Source of the DNA: Actinotignum schaalii
GTDB taxonomy: Bacteria; Actinomycetota; Actinomycetes; Actinomycetales; Actinomycetaceae
Length of the DNA stretch: 64,000 nucleotides
Assembly (NCBI RefSeq): GCF_028864145.1
Contig: NZ_JARBHJ010000001.1
Location: forward strand, 1-64,000
Direction: 5' to 3'
Made by a program: the position numbers and the translations under genes. Position 1 is the stretch's first letter; the number at the start of each line of letters is the position of its first letter. Of the stretch, positions 19,218 through 27,309 are shown one piece after another. The notes beneath the pieces are model-generated. The model was not told the origin of the DNA, did no database searches, and saw only the letters and a list, made by a program, of their open reading frames with translations.

Positions 19218-20300
19218 GTGGCTTTAACAATTGGTATTGCAGGACTTCCCAACGTCGGAAAATCGACCCTTTTTAATGCGCTCACGCGCGCAACGGTGCT
19301 CGCGGCGAACTACCCCTTCGCGACGATTGAGCCGAATGTGGGTGTGGTGCCGCTCCCGGATGCGCGGTTGGCCAAGCTCGCCGAAATTTTCGGATCTCAG
19401 AAAATCCTGCCGGCGACGGTCGATTTTGTGGACATCGCCGGAATCGTGCGCGGGGCATCCAAGGGGGAGGGCCTGGGCAACCAATTCCTCGCCAATATTC
19501 GCGAAGCGGATGCAATTTGCCTGGTCACCCGCGCTTTTGCCGACCCGGACGTGGTCCATGTGGAGGGCCGCGTGGACCCGAAAGATGATATCGAAACGGT
19601 CACCACCGAACTCATCCTCGCTGATATGCAAACTCTGGAGAAGGCCATCCCGCGCCTCTCCAAGGAAGTGACGGGGAAGAAAACCCCGAAGGAAACACTC
19701 GATGCGGCGCAGCGGGCCTACGCGCTCCTCGAGGCGGGGGAAGTGCTCTCCAACCACGCCGCCGAATTCGACGCGGACACCCTGCGTTCCTTCCAACTCA
19801 TGACCTCGAAACCCTTCATCTACGTTTTTAATACCGACGACGACGGCCTCGCTGACACCGCCATGCAGCAGGAACTACGTGACTTTGTGAAACCTGCCCA
19901 AGCCATTTTCCTCGATGCCAAATTCGAAGCGGAACTGGTGGAACTCAGCGAAGAAGAAGCCCGGGAAATGCTGGAGGCCACCGGTCAAGAAGAATCCGGC
20001 CTGGACCAGCTGGCTCGGGTGGGCTTCGATACCCTCGGCCTGCAAACCTATCTCACGGCCGGCCCCAAAGAGGCCCGCGCCTGGACCATCCACAAGGGCG
20101 ATACCGCCCCGCAGGCCGCCGGTGTCATCCATACCGATTTCCAGCGCGGCTTTATTAAAGCCGAGGTGGTCTCTTTCGATGACCTGGTGGAATACGGCTC
20201 AGTAGCCGCCGCTCGCGAACACGGGAAGCTGCGCCAAGAAGGCAAGGATTACGTTATGCAGGATGGCGACGTGGTGGAGTTTCGTTTCAATGTAACCTGA
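19218..20300 (+). CDS. ychF: Ribosome-binding ATPase YchF
   Basis: 360 residues from GTG 19218 ([19 protein letters not shown]). An Obg-family P-loop enzyme that prefers ATP and binds ribosomes. P-loop [10 protein letters not shown]3 DIAGIVRGA, then a helical insertion, and the TGS domain at the C-terminus ending EFRFNVT. TAGAAT (19205-19210) sits 7 nt before the GTG, so the mRNA is probably leaderless; the alternative ATG at 19209 overlaps that -10. Its 3' end borders the accessory island: the serine recombinase starts 21 nt after the stop. Confidence 0.96.
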   Translation: MALTIGIAGLPNVGKSTLFNALTRATVLAANYPFATIEPNVGVVPLPDARLAKLAEIFGSQKILPATVDFVDIAGIVRGASKGEGLGNQFLANIREADAICLVTRAFADPDVVHVEGRVDPKDDIETVTTELILADMQTLEKAIPRLSKEVTGKKTPKETLDAAQRAYALLEAGEVLSNHAAEFDADTLRSFQLMTSKPFIYVFNTDDDGLADTAMQQELRDFVKPAQAIFLDAKFEAELVELSEEEAREMLEATGQEESGLDQLARVGFDTLGLQTYLTAGPKEARAWTIHKGDTAPQAAGVIHTDFQRGFIKAEVVSFDDLVEYGSVAAAREHGKLRQEGKDYVMQDGDVVEFRFNVT

Positions 20301-20320
20301 GGCGCGCTAGTGTTAGCGGC

Positions 20321-21832
20321 ATGACAACACGTGCTGCTATTTACCTCCGTATCTCGCTCGATGCTGCCATGGACGGCCTCGCCATCGACCGGCAGCGCCA
20401 GGACTGCGAAGCCCTTGCCGAGCAACGCGGCTGGGACGTCGTGCATACCTACGTCGATCAGTCGATCTCCGCGTCGAAGAAGGACGTGGACCGCCCCGAC
20501 TACGACGCGATGGTGGCGTCCTTTGAGCGCGGCGAGATCGACGCGATCATTTGCTGGGACCTCGACCGCCTCACACGGCAGCCCTGGCAGCTCGAAGAGT
20601 GGATCGACAGGGCAGAGGAGCAGGGGCTGAAACTCGTCACTGCGAACGGTGATGCTGACCTTGCCACCGACGGCGGCAGAATGTACGCGCGCATCAAAGC
20701 AGCCGTGGCACGCGGCGAGATCGAGCGAAAGAGCATGCGCCAGTCTCGTGCGCAACAGCAACGCGCCGAGCAGGGCCGCTGGTACTCCGGCGGTGTGCGC
20801 CCTATCGGCTACACCTCCACCGGCGAGATCATTCCATCCGAAGCCGCCGCCGTGCTCGGTATGTTCCGCGCTGTCGAGAGGGGCAACTCCATGCGCGACA
20901 TTGCGCGCGCCTTATCTGGGGTCGATCAACCGGGCTTGCCGGATATCCCGACCACGCCGCGCCATATGTACACCGTGGTCACAGAGCGCAACGCTCGACG
21001 CCGCGCTGAAGGCCAGGAAGAAAAGCCGGTTCCCGACGCGCAGCCGTGGGCCTACACGTCGTTGCACTCGATCCTGCGCAACCCCGTGTATGCGGGTTAC
21101 TCCACTTATAAGAAGGCCAAGCGCAAAGGCGTGAAGAACAAATACCGCCGTGTCACGCATATCGTCCGCGACCCCGATACCGGCGAGCCGGTGAAAGGGC
21201 AGTGGGAGCCGATCGTCACACCAGATCTGTGGTGGCGCGTGCAGAACGTGCTCGACGATCCCGACCGGCTGACCAACAAGGAGCGCCGGAACACTCGCCG
21301 CCATCTCGGCTCGGGTCTGTATGTCTGCGACGAGTGTGGCAACCCCGTGCGCACACATGCCGACCGCTACCGCTGCGCCGCCTGTGGATTAGTGCGCACA
21401 CATAGCGTCGATGATTTTGTGCTCGCCGTGATCCGCGCCCGCCTTGGCCGTGACGACCTGGCGGACCTGCTGCCGACTGTGGACGACGACGAGGTCAACG
21501 CCATCGACGACGAACTCGCTGAGCTTCGCGCAAAGCTCGCCCGCGTCCAGGCTGACTACGATGAGGAGCTTATCGAGGCCCGTGACCTCAAGCGCGCGCG
21601 AAACCGTTATGAGCCGCAGATCGAGAAACTCGAAACGCGCCGTGCCCGTCTTGCTGGCGCATCGGCGCTGCTCGACACAACCGGCTACGCCTCGCCCGTG
21701 GATGCCTTCGACAACGCAGAGCTTGCCGTGCAGCGCCGAGTCATCAATACCCTGTGCCAGGTGCGCCTGCGCCGTGGCGTGCGCGGCACCAAGACCTTTA
21801 ACCCTGAATCGGTGCAGATCGTGTGGAACTAG
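20321..21832 (+). CDS. Large serine recombinase (integrase)
   Basis: 503 residues. The N-terminal resolvase catalytic domain (1-150) contains YLRISLD with the nucleophile serine at about 12 and IICWDLDRLTRQP. The recombinase domain (about 165-310) includes SILRNPVYAGY, and a zinc ribbon CDECGN...CAACG lies at about 335-355, followed by a coiled coil (about 385-440). This is the architecture of integrases of phages and mobilizable elements. It lies 21 bp behind ychF, so it likely marks the left end of the island. An excisionase-like gene occurs at 31644. Confidence 0.95.
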   Translation: MTTRAAIYLRISLDAAMDGLAIDRQRQDCEALAEQRGWDVVHTYVDQSISASKKDVDRPDYDAMVASFERGEIDAIICWDLDRLTRQPWQLEEWIDRAEEQGLKLVTANGDADLATDGGRMYARIKAAVARGEIERKSMRQSRAQQQRAEQGRWYSGGVRPIGYTSTGEIIPSEAAAVLGMFRAVERGNSMRDIARALSGVDQPGLPDIPTTPRHMYTVVTERNARRRAEGQEEKPVPDAQPWAYTSLHSILRNPVYAGYSTYKKAKRKGVKNKYRRVTHIVRDPDTGEPVKGQWEPIVTPDLWWRVQNVLDDPDRLTNKERRNTRRHLGSGLYVCDECGNPVRTHADRYRCAACGLVRTHSVDDFVLAVIRARLGRDDLADLLPTVDDDEVNAIDDELAELRAKLARVQADYDEELIEARDLKRARNRYEPQIEKLETRRARLAGASALLDTTGYASPVDAFDNAELAVQRRVINTLCQVRLRRGVRGTKTFNPESVQIVWN

Positions 21833-22001
21833 GTTGCAGTGTGTGACACGTCAACAATCGCGCGCATGCGCTGCGGCGCGCAAAGCTCTTACGAAGGAAC
21901 GCCACGGGAGCCGGCAGTTCGGGGGAGATCTGCCTTCGTGTATCGGGGGCGACACTGCTCAACCGTGGCGTTCGCAGGAAGTATGACACGGCTCTTGTTA
22001 C

Positions 22002-22039
22002 CCCAGAGGTCGTAGGTTCGAATCCTGCCCCCGCTACCA
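22002..22039 (+). pseudogene. 3' fragment of an initiator tRNA (fMet) gene
   Basis: 38 nt starting CCCAGAGGTCG and ending CTACCA: the 3' anticodon-stem strand, variable loop, complete T-arm and acceptor 3' strand including CCA. The order CCCAGAGGTCG...CCCCCGCTACCA is that of bacterial initiator tRNA. The 5' half is absent from the window. Integrated elements commonly regenerate or carry such 3' pieces as attachment sites. It lies after the recombinase gene, inside the island. Confidence 0.7.
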
Positions 22040-22045
22040 ACTTCC

Positions 22046-22084
22046 AAGCCCCTACCAGGAGAAACACTGGTAGGGGCTTTAGTT
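22046..22084 (+). terminator. Terminator behind the tRNA fragment
   Basis: A 13-bp perfect stem (22046-22058 with 22067-22079), loop GAGAAACA, followed by TAGTTATTTC. It was probably the native terminator of the tRNA gene from which the fragment came. Confidence 0.85.
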
Positions 22085-22139
22085 ATTTCTCTTAAGGCGC
22101 ACGTCCTGGGACTCAAATCGGGACTTTAGCGATGGCATT

Positions 22140-22182
22140 TTGTCACTTAAGCCGGTTTGGAAGTGATGGGGTTAAGTGACAA
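22140..22182. repeat. Perfect 11-bp inverted repeat
   Basis: TTGTCACTTAA (22140-22150) and TTAAGTGACAA (22172-22182) are exact inverted copies 21 bp apart, in the 290-nt gene-free stretch between the tRNA fragment and the MerR gene. TTTTGTGACC follows at about 22190. It may be an operator, a transposon end or a remnant; no flanking gene identifies it. Otherwise 22085-22372 holds nothing I can support. Confidence 0.5.
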
Positions 22183-22372
22183 TTTTCGATTTTGTGACCT
22201 TGGATGACTGTGTCGTTTTGAGGAGTCGTCTGCACGGATTTCAGAAGTCCTCTGTACTATCGCCATCCACTCCGGAGAGGCCGCGGGCGTTCGTCCACTT
22301 CATCTGGAACGCGATTCGACAGAGCGCATTCAATACGATGGTCTTTTTCTCCCTGCGAAGGATGGGGGCAGT

Positions 22373-22777
22373 TTAGGGTACCAGGGTGTTGACCAGATCG
22401 AGGAATTCCTCAGCGTAGGCAATTTGCTTGCGTAGCTTTTCGTAGCGGGTGCGCGTCTCCTCACGAATGTCGGCAAGGGTGGCCTTGGCATTACTCCGTG
22501 CCTGCTGTGCGGTATCACTGTCCTGCCCGCCATCTGAACTATGAAGAATCTCCGCAGCTTCCAGGAATTCCCGCATCTGATCCAGAGTAAACCCCAGCGG
22601 TTTCATCCGTCGCACCAGCAAAACACGACGTACATCAGCCTCACTATAAAGCCTGAACCCACCAGGGCTACGCCCCGATGGGGTAATCAGGCCGACGTTG
22701 TCATAATAACGCAAGGTGGGAATCGACAACCCCGTCTGGTCAACGACCTCGCCGATCTTGAAATTACTGTTTTGCAT
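22373..22777 (-). CDS. MerR family transcriptional regulator
   Basis: 134 residues. The winged helix-turn-helix is at 7-50 (FKIGEVVDQTGLSIPTLRYYDNVGLI, written here in two parts FKIGEVVDQTG and LSIPTLRYYDNVG), followed by the RSPGGFRLYSEADVRRV wing and a C-terminal dimerisation coiled coil. There is no cysteine cluster, so it is unlikely to sense a heavy metal through thiolates. It is divergent from the SulP transporter gene, with an operator-like dyad between them, so the transporter is the obvious target. Confidence 0.92.
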   Translation of the reverse strand: MQNSNFKIGEVVDQTGLSIPTLRYYDNVGLITPSGRSPGGFRLYSEADVRRVLLVRRMKPLGFTLDQMREFLEAAEILHSSDGGQDSDTAQQARSNAKATLADIREETRTRYEKLRKQIAYAEEFLDLVNTLVP

Positions 22778-22867
22778 TGCCTGTTCTCCTTCACGGTGAT
22801 GTTGCCCACGGGTTCCTGTGCCTGGGTTGGCGGTTGAGTAAAACTCCCGCTACCATGACCACCATCA

Positions 22868-22894
22868 CCAAACCTAAAGTTACTAGAGGGTTGG
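22868..22894 (+). promoter_or_regulatory. MerR-type operator candidate
   Basis: CCAAACCT (22868-22875) and AGGGTTGG (22887-22894) form a dyad with one mismatch around AAAGTTACTAG. The CTAAAGTTAC core resembles operators of MerR proteins of the AdhR kind. It lies between the divergent MerR and SulP genes. Confidence 0.5.
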
Positions 22895-22946
22895 ATTCCT
22901 TTCGGGCGTTCGCCCAGTTACCTATCCCCTCAAAGATTGGACATCT

Positions 22947-23111
22947 ATGACTGAAACTAGCACGGCGGCCCCCCGCCCCCTCCTGAGTCCAGACGGCGCT
23001 GATGCCCCTACCGGGATCATCGCATCCTTCCGTTACGCATTTTCTTCCCCCCGCCCGTATCCGTATAGAGATTCTGGCCGGACTGGCGGTATCCCTGGCG
23101 CTGATCCCTGA
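22947..23111 (+). other. Out-of-frame 5' end of the SulP gene
   Basis: An ATG at 22947 opens a frame that reads MTETSTAAPRPLLSPDGA... to SFRYAFSSP and then runs to a stop at 23109. Removing one C from the run of six C at 23047-23052 would join it to the main SulP frame as SSPARIRIEILAGL. This looks like the original N-terminus separated by a +1 slippage. It could be a mutation, a sequencing error or an on/off phase tract. Confidence 0.6.
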
Positions 23112-24507
23112 GGCCATTGCCTTTTCCATCCTTGCCGGTGTTGACCCAGCCATGGGTCTGTTTTCCTCGGTAGTCATGGCCATTGCGATCGCCTTTACCG
23201 GTGGCCGCCCGGCAATGATCACCGGCGCCACCGGGGCTATTGCCCTAGTCATTGCTCCTGTGGCGCGTGGTTACGGGATGGATTATTTCATCGCCACCGT
23301 CCTGTTGGGCGGTGTCCTACAAATCGTGCTCGGCGCCCTCGGTGTGGCGAAACTTCAGCGTTTTATCCCCCGATCGGTGATGCTGGGTTTCGTCAATGCA
23401 CTGGGCATTATGATTTTCACCGCCCAACTCGAACACCTCATTGATGTGCCTTGGATAGTCTACCCACTCGTCGGCTTGGGTGTGGTGATCATGATTTTCT
23501 TCCCCAAGCTCACCAGTGTGATCCCCGCCCCGCTGGTCACGATTATCGTGCTCACCGGTTTGGTCATTGCCGCCGGTTTGACTGTCCCGACGGTCTCGGA
23601 CATGGGCAAGATGCCGGAGACCTTACCGTCCCTGTTTATTCCGAACGTGCCGTGGACGTTGGAGACCCTGCAGATCATCGCGCCTTATGCCCTGGCCATG
23701 GCCGTGGTCGGTCTCATGGAATCGTTGATGACCGCCAAGCTCGTCGATGACATCACCGACACTCATTCCGATAAAACTCGTGAATCCTGGGGACAGGGGG
23801 TGGCTAATATTGCCTCCGGTTTCTTCGGCGGCATGGGTGGCTGCGCGATGATCGGTCAAACCATGATCAACGTCCGCGAATCCGGGGCACGTACCCGCCT
23901 ATCCACCCTGTTAGCCGGTGTGTTCCTGCTGGTCCTGGTCCTGGCACTGGGCGACATCGTTGGCATGATCCCGATGGCTGCCCTGGTGGCAATCATGATC
24001 ATGGTCTCGGTCGGCACCATCGACTGGCACTCGGTGCATCCACGCACCCTGAAGCTCATGCCGGTCTCTGAGACCATTGTTATGGCCGTGACGATTATTG
24101 CCACCCTAGCCACCAGCAACCTGGCCATTGGTGTGGTGTTGGGTGTGGTCACCGCGATGATCATGTTCGCCCGTCGGATGGCACATATCGCTTCCATTGA
24201 AAAGGTCTCCGAACTCGACACCGACCACGACGGGAAGATCGATACGCGGACCTACCGGGTGCATGGCCAGTTGTTCTGGGCATCAAGCAATGACCTGGTT
24301 TATCGCTTTGATTACACCGATTCTGCCCGTCATATCACTATTGATCTCACTGAGGCGGAGATCTGGGATGCCTCCACGGTCGCGACCTTTGACGCGATTA
24401 CGCAGAAGTTCCAGGACAGAGGCAAAACCGTGTCCATTATCGGGCTCGACGGTCCCAGTCAGGACCGGCTGAACCGCCTGTCTGGCCGGTTTGGCACCGG
24501 CCACTAA
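23002..24507 (+). CDS. SulP family anion transporter with STAS domain
   Basis: 501 residues if read from the ATG at 23002, which has no good ribosome site and gives an atypical N-terminus up to about residue 16. From ARIRIEILAGLAVSLALIPEA onward (given here as ARIRIEILAG plus LAVSLALIPEA) it is a normal SulP transporter with about eleven to twelve helices and a C-terminal STAS domain (about 395-495, with ITIDLTEAEIWDASTV). SulP proteins move sulfate, bicarbonate or related anions. The true start is probably 22947 in another frame (see the adjoining entry). It pairs with the divergent MerR gene. A terminator follows, then an IS6-like end, so the pair probably arrived as a module. Confidence 0.85.
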   Translation: MPLPGSSHPSVTHFLPPARIRIEILAGLAVSLALIPEAIAFSILAGVDPAMGLFSSVVMAIAIAFTGGRPAMITGATGAIALVIAPVARGYGMDYFIATVLLGGVLQIVLGALGVAKLQRFIPRSVMLGFVNALGIMIFTAQLEHLIDVPWIVYPLVGLGVVIMIFFPKLTSVIPAPLVTIIVLTGLVIAAGLTVPTVSDMGKMPETLPSLFIPNVPWTLETLQIIAPYALAMAVVGLMESLMTAKLVDDITDTHSDKTRESWGQGVANIASGFFGGMGGCAMIGQTMINVRESGARTRLSTLLAGVFLLVLVLALGDIVGMIPMAALVAIMIMVSVGTIDWHSVHPRTLKLMPVSETIVMAVTIIATLATSNLAIGVVLGVVTAMIMFARRMAHIASIEKVSELDTDHDGKIDTRTYRVHGQLFWASSNDLVYRFDYTDSARHITIDLTEAEIWDASTVATFDAITQKFQDRGKTVSIIGLDGPSQDRLNRLSGRFGTGH

Positions 24508-24533
24508 CATCCCCCGACTCGAGCACATCGACT

Positions 24534-24568
24534 TGGCGCCCCAACTTATAACCGGGGCGCCAGTTTAT
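24534..24568 (+). terminator. Terminator of the SulP gene
   Basis: A 9-bp perfect stem TGGCGCCCC / GGGGCGCCA (24534-24542 with 24554-24562), loop of 11, followed by GTTTATT. Confidence 0.8.
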
Positions 24569-24569
24569 T

Positions 24570-24591
24570 GGTGCTGTTGCAAAGTTGGGGC
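24570..24591. mobile_element. Solitary IS6-family-like terminal repeat
   Basis: GGTGCTGTTGCAAAGTTGG at 24570-24588 closely resembles the ends of IS6/IS26-type insertion sequences (GGCNCTGTTGCAAA). No transposase frame or second end is present, so this is a scar of a former insertion or deletion. It separates the MerR/SulP module from the following plasmid-like genes. Confidence 0.6.
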
Positions 24592-24604
24592 ATAGGAAGA
24601 GCAT

Positions 24605-24634
24605 AAAAGAAGCGTAGCGGTTAACCGCTACGCT
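24605..24634 (-). terminator. Terminator of the coiled-coil membrane gene
   Basis: AGCGTAGCGG-TTAA-CCGCTACGCT (24611-24634) is a perfect 10-bp stem. Read on the minus strand it is followed by TCTTTTATG. It lies 42 nt after the stop of the gene at 24676. Confidence 0.8.
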
Positions 24635-24675
24635 GTGTTGTGGGGATTTTTACTTTTACGGTGCACGTGTTCTAG

Positions 24676-25212
24676 TTAGTGGTTCGTTTCTTTCCTCGGG
24701 TGATTGCGACGGTATTCCTCGACTAAGTGAGCAATACCCGGCGCAGCCTGGGACAACATCCAGGTCATAAGCGCTATAAGAACCCCTATGACGATAAGTG
24801 TTAACGCCAACCAGCCCAGTGTTGGGCCGATGCCGTTGGCCTCCTGGACGTGACCCCACAAGGCAGACACGCCGTCGGGTATGCCGAGCATACTTAGCAG
24901 CCCGTTCCCCAAGGCTCCGACAGCAACGAGTGCGATAGCAACGAAGAGAACACTGGCTGCAATCCACGAGGCAGACATGCAGGCCTTAATAAAGTTCGTG
25001 TTCGACTTTTCCATATCGTCGTTATACTGCTTGCGTTCTGCGCGTATCTCCTCCAGCAGCTTTTCGTTGGACTCCTTCTCCTGGAGCAGAGCGCTGCGAG
25101 CCTTCTTAGAGGCTTCTGCTGCCTCGTGCAGGCTCTTAGGCTCTTTCGACATTGCCTCAGATACAGCTACTTCTACCAGCGGTTCCAGGCTAGAAGTCAG
25201 GCTCGAAGTCAT
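24676..25212 (-). CDS. Hypothetical coiled-coil membrane protein
   Basis: 178 residues. Residues about 22-75 are a charged coiled coil (EAAEASKKARSALLQEKESN and further Lys/Glu). One hydrophobic helix spans about 82-105 and another about 130-155; a basic tail RRNHPRKETNH ends the protein. I do not recognise the family; similar helix-plus-two-membrane layouts occur beside relaxases on actinobacterial plasmids, but no motif proves that. The start may be the ATG at 25149 (MSKEPKSL) rather than 25212. Its 5' end abuts the broken end of the resolvase fragment, so the first codons may come from junction DNA. Confidence 0.55.
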   Translation of the reverse strand: MTSSLTSSLEPLVEVAVSEAMSKEPKSLHEAAEASKKARSALLQEKESNEKLLEEIRAERKQYNDDMEKSNTNFIKACMSASWIAASVLFVAIALVAVGALGNGLLSMLGIPDGVSALWGHVQEANGIGPTLGWLALTLIVIGVLIALMTWMLSQAAPGIAHLVEEYRRNHPRKETNH

Positions 25213-25232
25213 CTGAGCGTTCAGGCTCTGGC

Positions 25233-25721
25233 TGCGACCCGGACCACATCTACTCAGACACCATCTCCGGCACCAACTGGCAACGGCCTGGTCTTGATGA
25301 CGCGCTGGCGTACATGCGCCCCGACGACACGCTCGTTGTCACGCGCTTGGACAGGCTCGGCCGCAGCCTCGCGGACACCGTGAACACCATCGCTGACCTC
25401 GCCGAGCGTGACATCAACGTCAAGGTGTTGGAGCCAGCGCTGGACACGTCGAAGCCCACCGACAAGGTGGTTATCAACGTCATGGCAAGTCTTGCCGAGT
25501 GGGAGCGTGACCTGCTTGTCCAGCGCACCCGTGAGGGCGTGGCGCACGCCCGCGCACAGGGCAGGGTCGCCGGCCCCAAGCCGAAGCTCAGCGCTGAGCA
25601 GGCGCAGATGGCCAAGGAGCTTATCGACGGCGGCAAGTCCGTCAGCGCTGTAGCGCGCACCTTTAACGTCTCGCGGCCGACGATCTATCGCGCTCTCAAG
25701 CGCATCGAAGCCGACGCTTAA
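25233..25721 (+). pseudogene. 5'-truncated serine resolvase/invertase
   Basis: From 25233 the frame reads CDPDHIYSDTISGTNW, then RPGLDDALAYMRPDDTLVVT, RLDRLGRSLADTVNTIADLA, the EWERDLLVQRTREG segment and a helix-turn-helix SVSAVARTFNVSRPTIYRAL. This is a Tn3-type resolvase lacking about its first 35-40 residues, including the catalytic serine region (normally YxRVS). A 135-residue frame from ATG 25314 exists but could not recombine DNA. The break coincides with the start of the divergent membrane gene, indicating a recombination junction near 25215. Confidence 0.85.
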
Positions 25722-25730
25722 GCACAGGCT

Positions 25731-25783
25731 GCGTCGCTAGCGCTCGCACCCGGCGAGAAGGCATCAGGCTGCGCTAGCGACGC
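25731..25783. repeat. Perfect 13-bp inverted repeat behind the resolvase fragment
   Basis: GCGTCGCTAGCGC (25731-25743) and GCGCTAGCGACGC (25771-25783), 27 nt apart. It starts 10 nt after the resolvase stop. It may act as a transcript end or be a transposon-related structure; no T-run follows. Confidence 0.6.
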
Positions 25784-25840
25784 TCGGCACACATGAGTGC
25801 TGCACTGCTGGGATACGCCTGCGACCGGCAGAGCCGGGCC

Positions 25841-25873
25841 GAATACGGGATTGACCACATACACCCCGTATTC
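25841..25873 (+). promoter_or_regulatory. Inverted repeat upstream of the DUF4192 gene
   Basis: GAATACGGG (25841-25849) and CCCGTATTC (25865-25873) flank ATTGACCACATACAC, which includes a TTGACC hexamer. The repeat ends 19 nt before the start codon, so it could be an operator or a leader hairpin controlling the DUF4192 gene. Confidence 0.45.
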
Positions 25874-25891
25874 GTGCAAAGGAGCACTGCC

Positions 25892-26914
25892 ATGTCCACC
25901 CATTCTCACACGCTTGCATCCCACGGCGAGATCCTCGCGAACCTCCCCGGCATCCTCGGGTTCTACCCGAACAACTCGCTGATCCTCGCGTTCTTCGTCG
26001 ACGACGAGGGCGTCGACACCGTCCGCCTCGGCCCGGTCGCACGGTTCGACCTGGACGAAGCAGTGGAGAAGCTCACCGAGAGCCGCGAGCGGTTCGCAGC
26101 GTGGGTCCACCACCTCGAACTCGACGCTGTTATCGCGTACATGATCAGCGATGACATTGCGCAGCCGGTCTTCGACGAGACGGCCACGTACCTCACCAGC
26201 GGGGCCTCGCCGCTACCGCCGCTGCTCGGGGTGGTGCAGGTGCCCGAGATCGTCACTGGGGCTGCTTGGTGGTCTGTGTACCAGCATCCGCTCATCGACG
26301 AGCCGCGCCACGGTGTTGTCGGCGAGGTCGCCGCATCAGCGGCGCTGCAGCAGATGCTAGAGCACACCGGCGAGCTGCCGGAGCCGAGCAAAGACGACAT
26401 CGAGGCACGGTTGAACAGCACTGACCACGGCATCGACGCTGCCGAGCACGCCGACATCATCGAAGACGCGCTGGCGTATATCCCGCCCATGTTCGCAGAC
26501 GTGCTGCAGCGTGAGTATGAGCAGGCGGCGGCAGGGATCACCCAGCCGAGCGCTCGCGCTGTTCGGTCTGCGCTGAAATGCTTCACCACGCCGCGCTTGC
26601 GGGACACGCTGCTTGCCGCACTGCTCGATGACCCGCAGGCGGGCCTTGCGTTCATAGAGAAGGTTATGCGCGCTGTCCCGACCAGCTGGCCAGGCATGCG
26701 CTCGCAGCTCACCGCCACTGTTGCCGTGCTCGCTCACGCCACAGGCCAGCCGGGGCTAGCTGGCGTGGCTGCGCAGCGAGCCACCGAGATCGGGCCAGAC
26801 GAGAACTTCCCGTCGCTGGTGGCGAAGCTGACCGACATCGGCCAAGGCGAGCGGATGGTCGAACTCGTCCGTGAGGGCGCTGAGAAGACCCGCACGATCT
26901 TGTTTGCCGAGTAG
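25892..26914 (+). CDS. DUF4192 family protein
   Basis: 340 residues from the ATG at 25892, with AAAGGAG ahead of it; an in-frame ATG at 25793 has no ribosome site. The family signature is LANLPGILGFYPNNSLILAF near the N-terminus, followed by a long mostly helical domain. DUF4192 proteins are common on actinobacterial plasmids and integrative elements and their function is not known. It is followed by a terminator, a 47-residue gene and an SSB gene, a grouping that suggests plasmid housekeeping. Confidence 0.88.
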   Translation: MSTHSHTLASHGEILANLPGILGFYPNNSLILAFFVDDEGVDTVRLGPVARFDLDEAVEKLTESRERFAAWVHHLELDAVIAYMISDDIAQPVFDETATYLTSGASPLPPLLGVVQVPEIVTGAAWWSVYQHPLIDEPRHGVVGEVAASAALQQMLEHTGELPEPSKDDIEARLNSTDHGIDAAEHADIIEDALAYIPPMFADVLQREYEQAAAGITQPSARAVRSALKCFTTPRLRDTLLAALLDDPQAGLAFIEKVMRAVPTSWPGMRSQLTATVAVLAHATGQPGLAGVAAQRATEIGPDENFPSLVAKLTDIGQGERMVELVREGAEKTRTILFAE

Positions 26915-26923
26915 CACCACACA

Positions 26924-26957
26924 CCCCGTTGTAGCAATGCAACGGGGTTTCTTTTTC
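26924..26957 (+). terminator. Terminator of the DUF4192 gene
   Basis: CCCCGTTG / CAACGGGG (26924-26931 with 26940-26947), loop TAGCAATG, then TTTCTTTTTC. Confidence 0.92.
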
Positions 26958-27074
26958 TCGCGGGGCCTTGGCTTGCGACGACAGACACCGCAACGAGGCA
27001 GGGGAGTGACCTTTAGACAGCAGAGCTGTCTCCAACAGACGGATTGACCATCAATCCGAACAAGGAGGCACGTG

Positions 27075-27218
27075 ATGCGCGACATCACCCACACCGACCT
27101 GGAACTGCTCTACCAGCTCGCCGACGGCATCGACGGCGAGGACGCCGATCCGGGCGCAGCACAAGAACTGCGCGACCTAGAGGCGGCAGGCACACCGCTG
27201 CCCTGGGCAGTGCTGTAA
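27075..27218 (+). CDS. Small acidic hypothetical protein (47 residues)
   Basis: An ATG at 27075 with an excellent ribosome site AAGGAGG (27062-27068, 6-nt spacing) opens a 47-residue frame beginning MRDITHTDLELLYQLADGID and ending PLPWAVL. It is acidic, probably a two-helix protein. It lies between DUF4192 and ssb, all on one strand. I do not recognise it; codon use and ribosome site support a real gene. The region 26958-27074 before it is gene-free. Confidence 0.65.
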   Translation: MRDITHTDLELLYQLADGIDGEDADPGAAQELRDLEAAGTPLPWAVL

Positions 27219-27309
27219 CGACAGCGCAACCACCCCGCAGCAGCAAAGCCGCTGCTTAAGTACCCACATTGCACGGCAATTCACACCCACTCACGTAAGG
27301 AGAACCATC

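Noticed and set aside
21798-22116. Minus-strand frames with phrases such as AGFEPTTSG and GGRIRTYDL
   Set aside because: These are the well-known false translations of tRNA T-arm and flanking DNA; here they come from the fMet tRNA fragment at 22002-22039.
22176-22376. 66-codon frame before the MerR gene, considered as a transposase scrap
   Set aside because: No motif of any transposase family could be recognised and no ribosome site is present.
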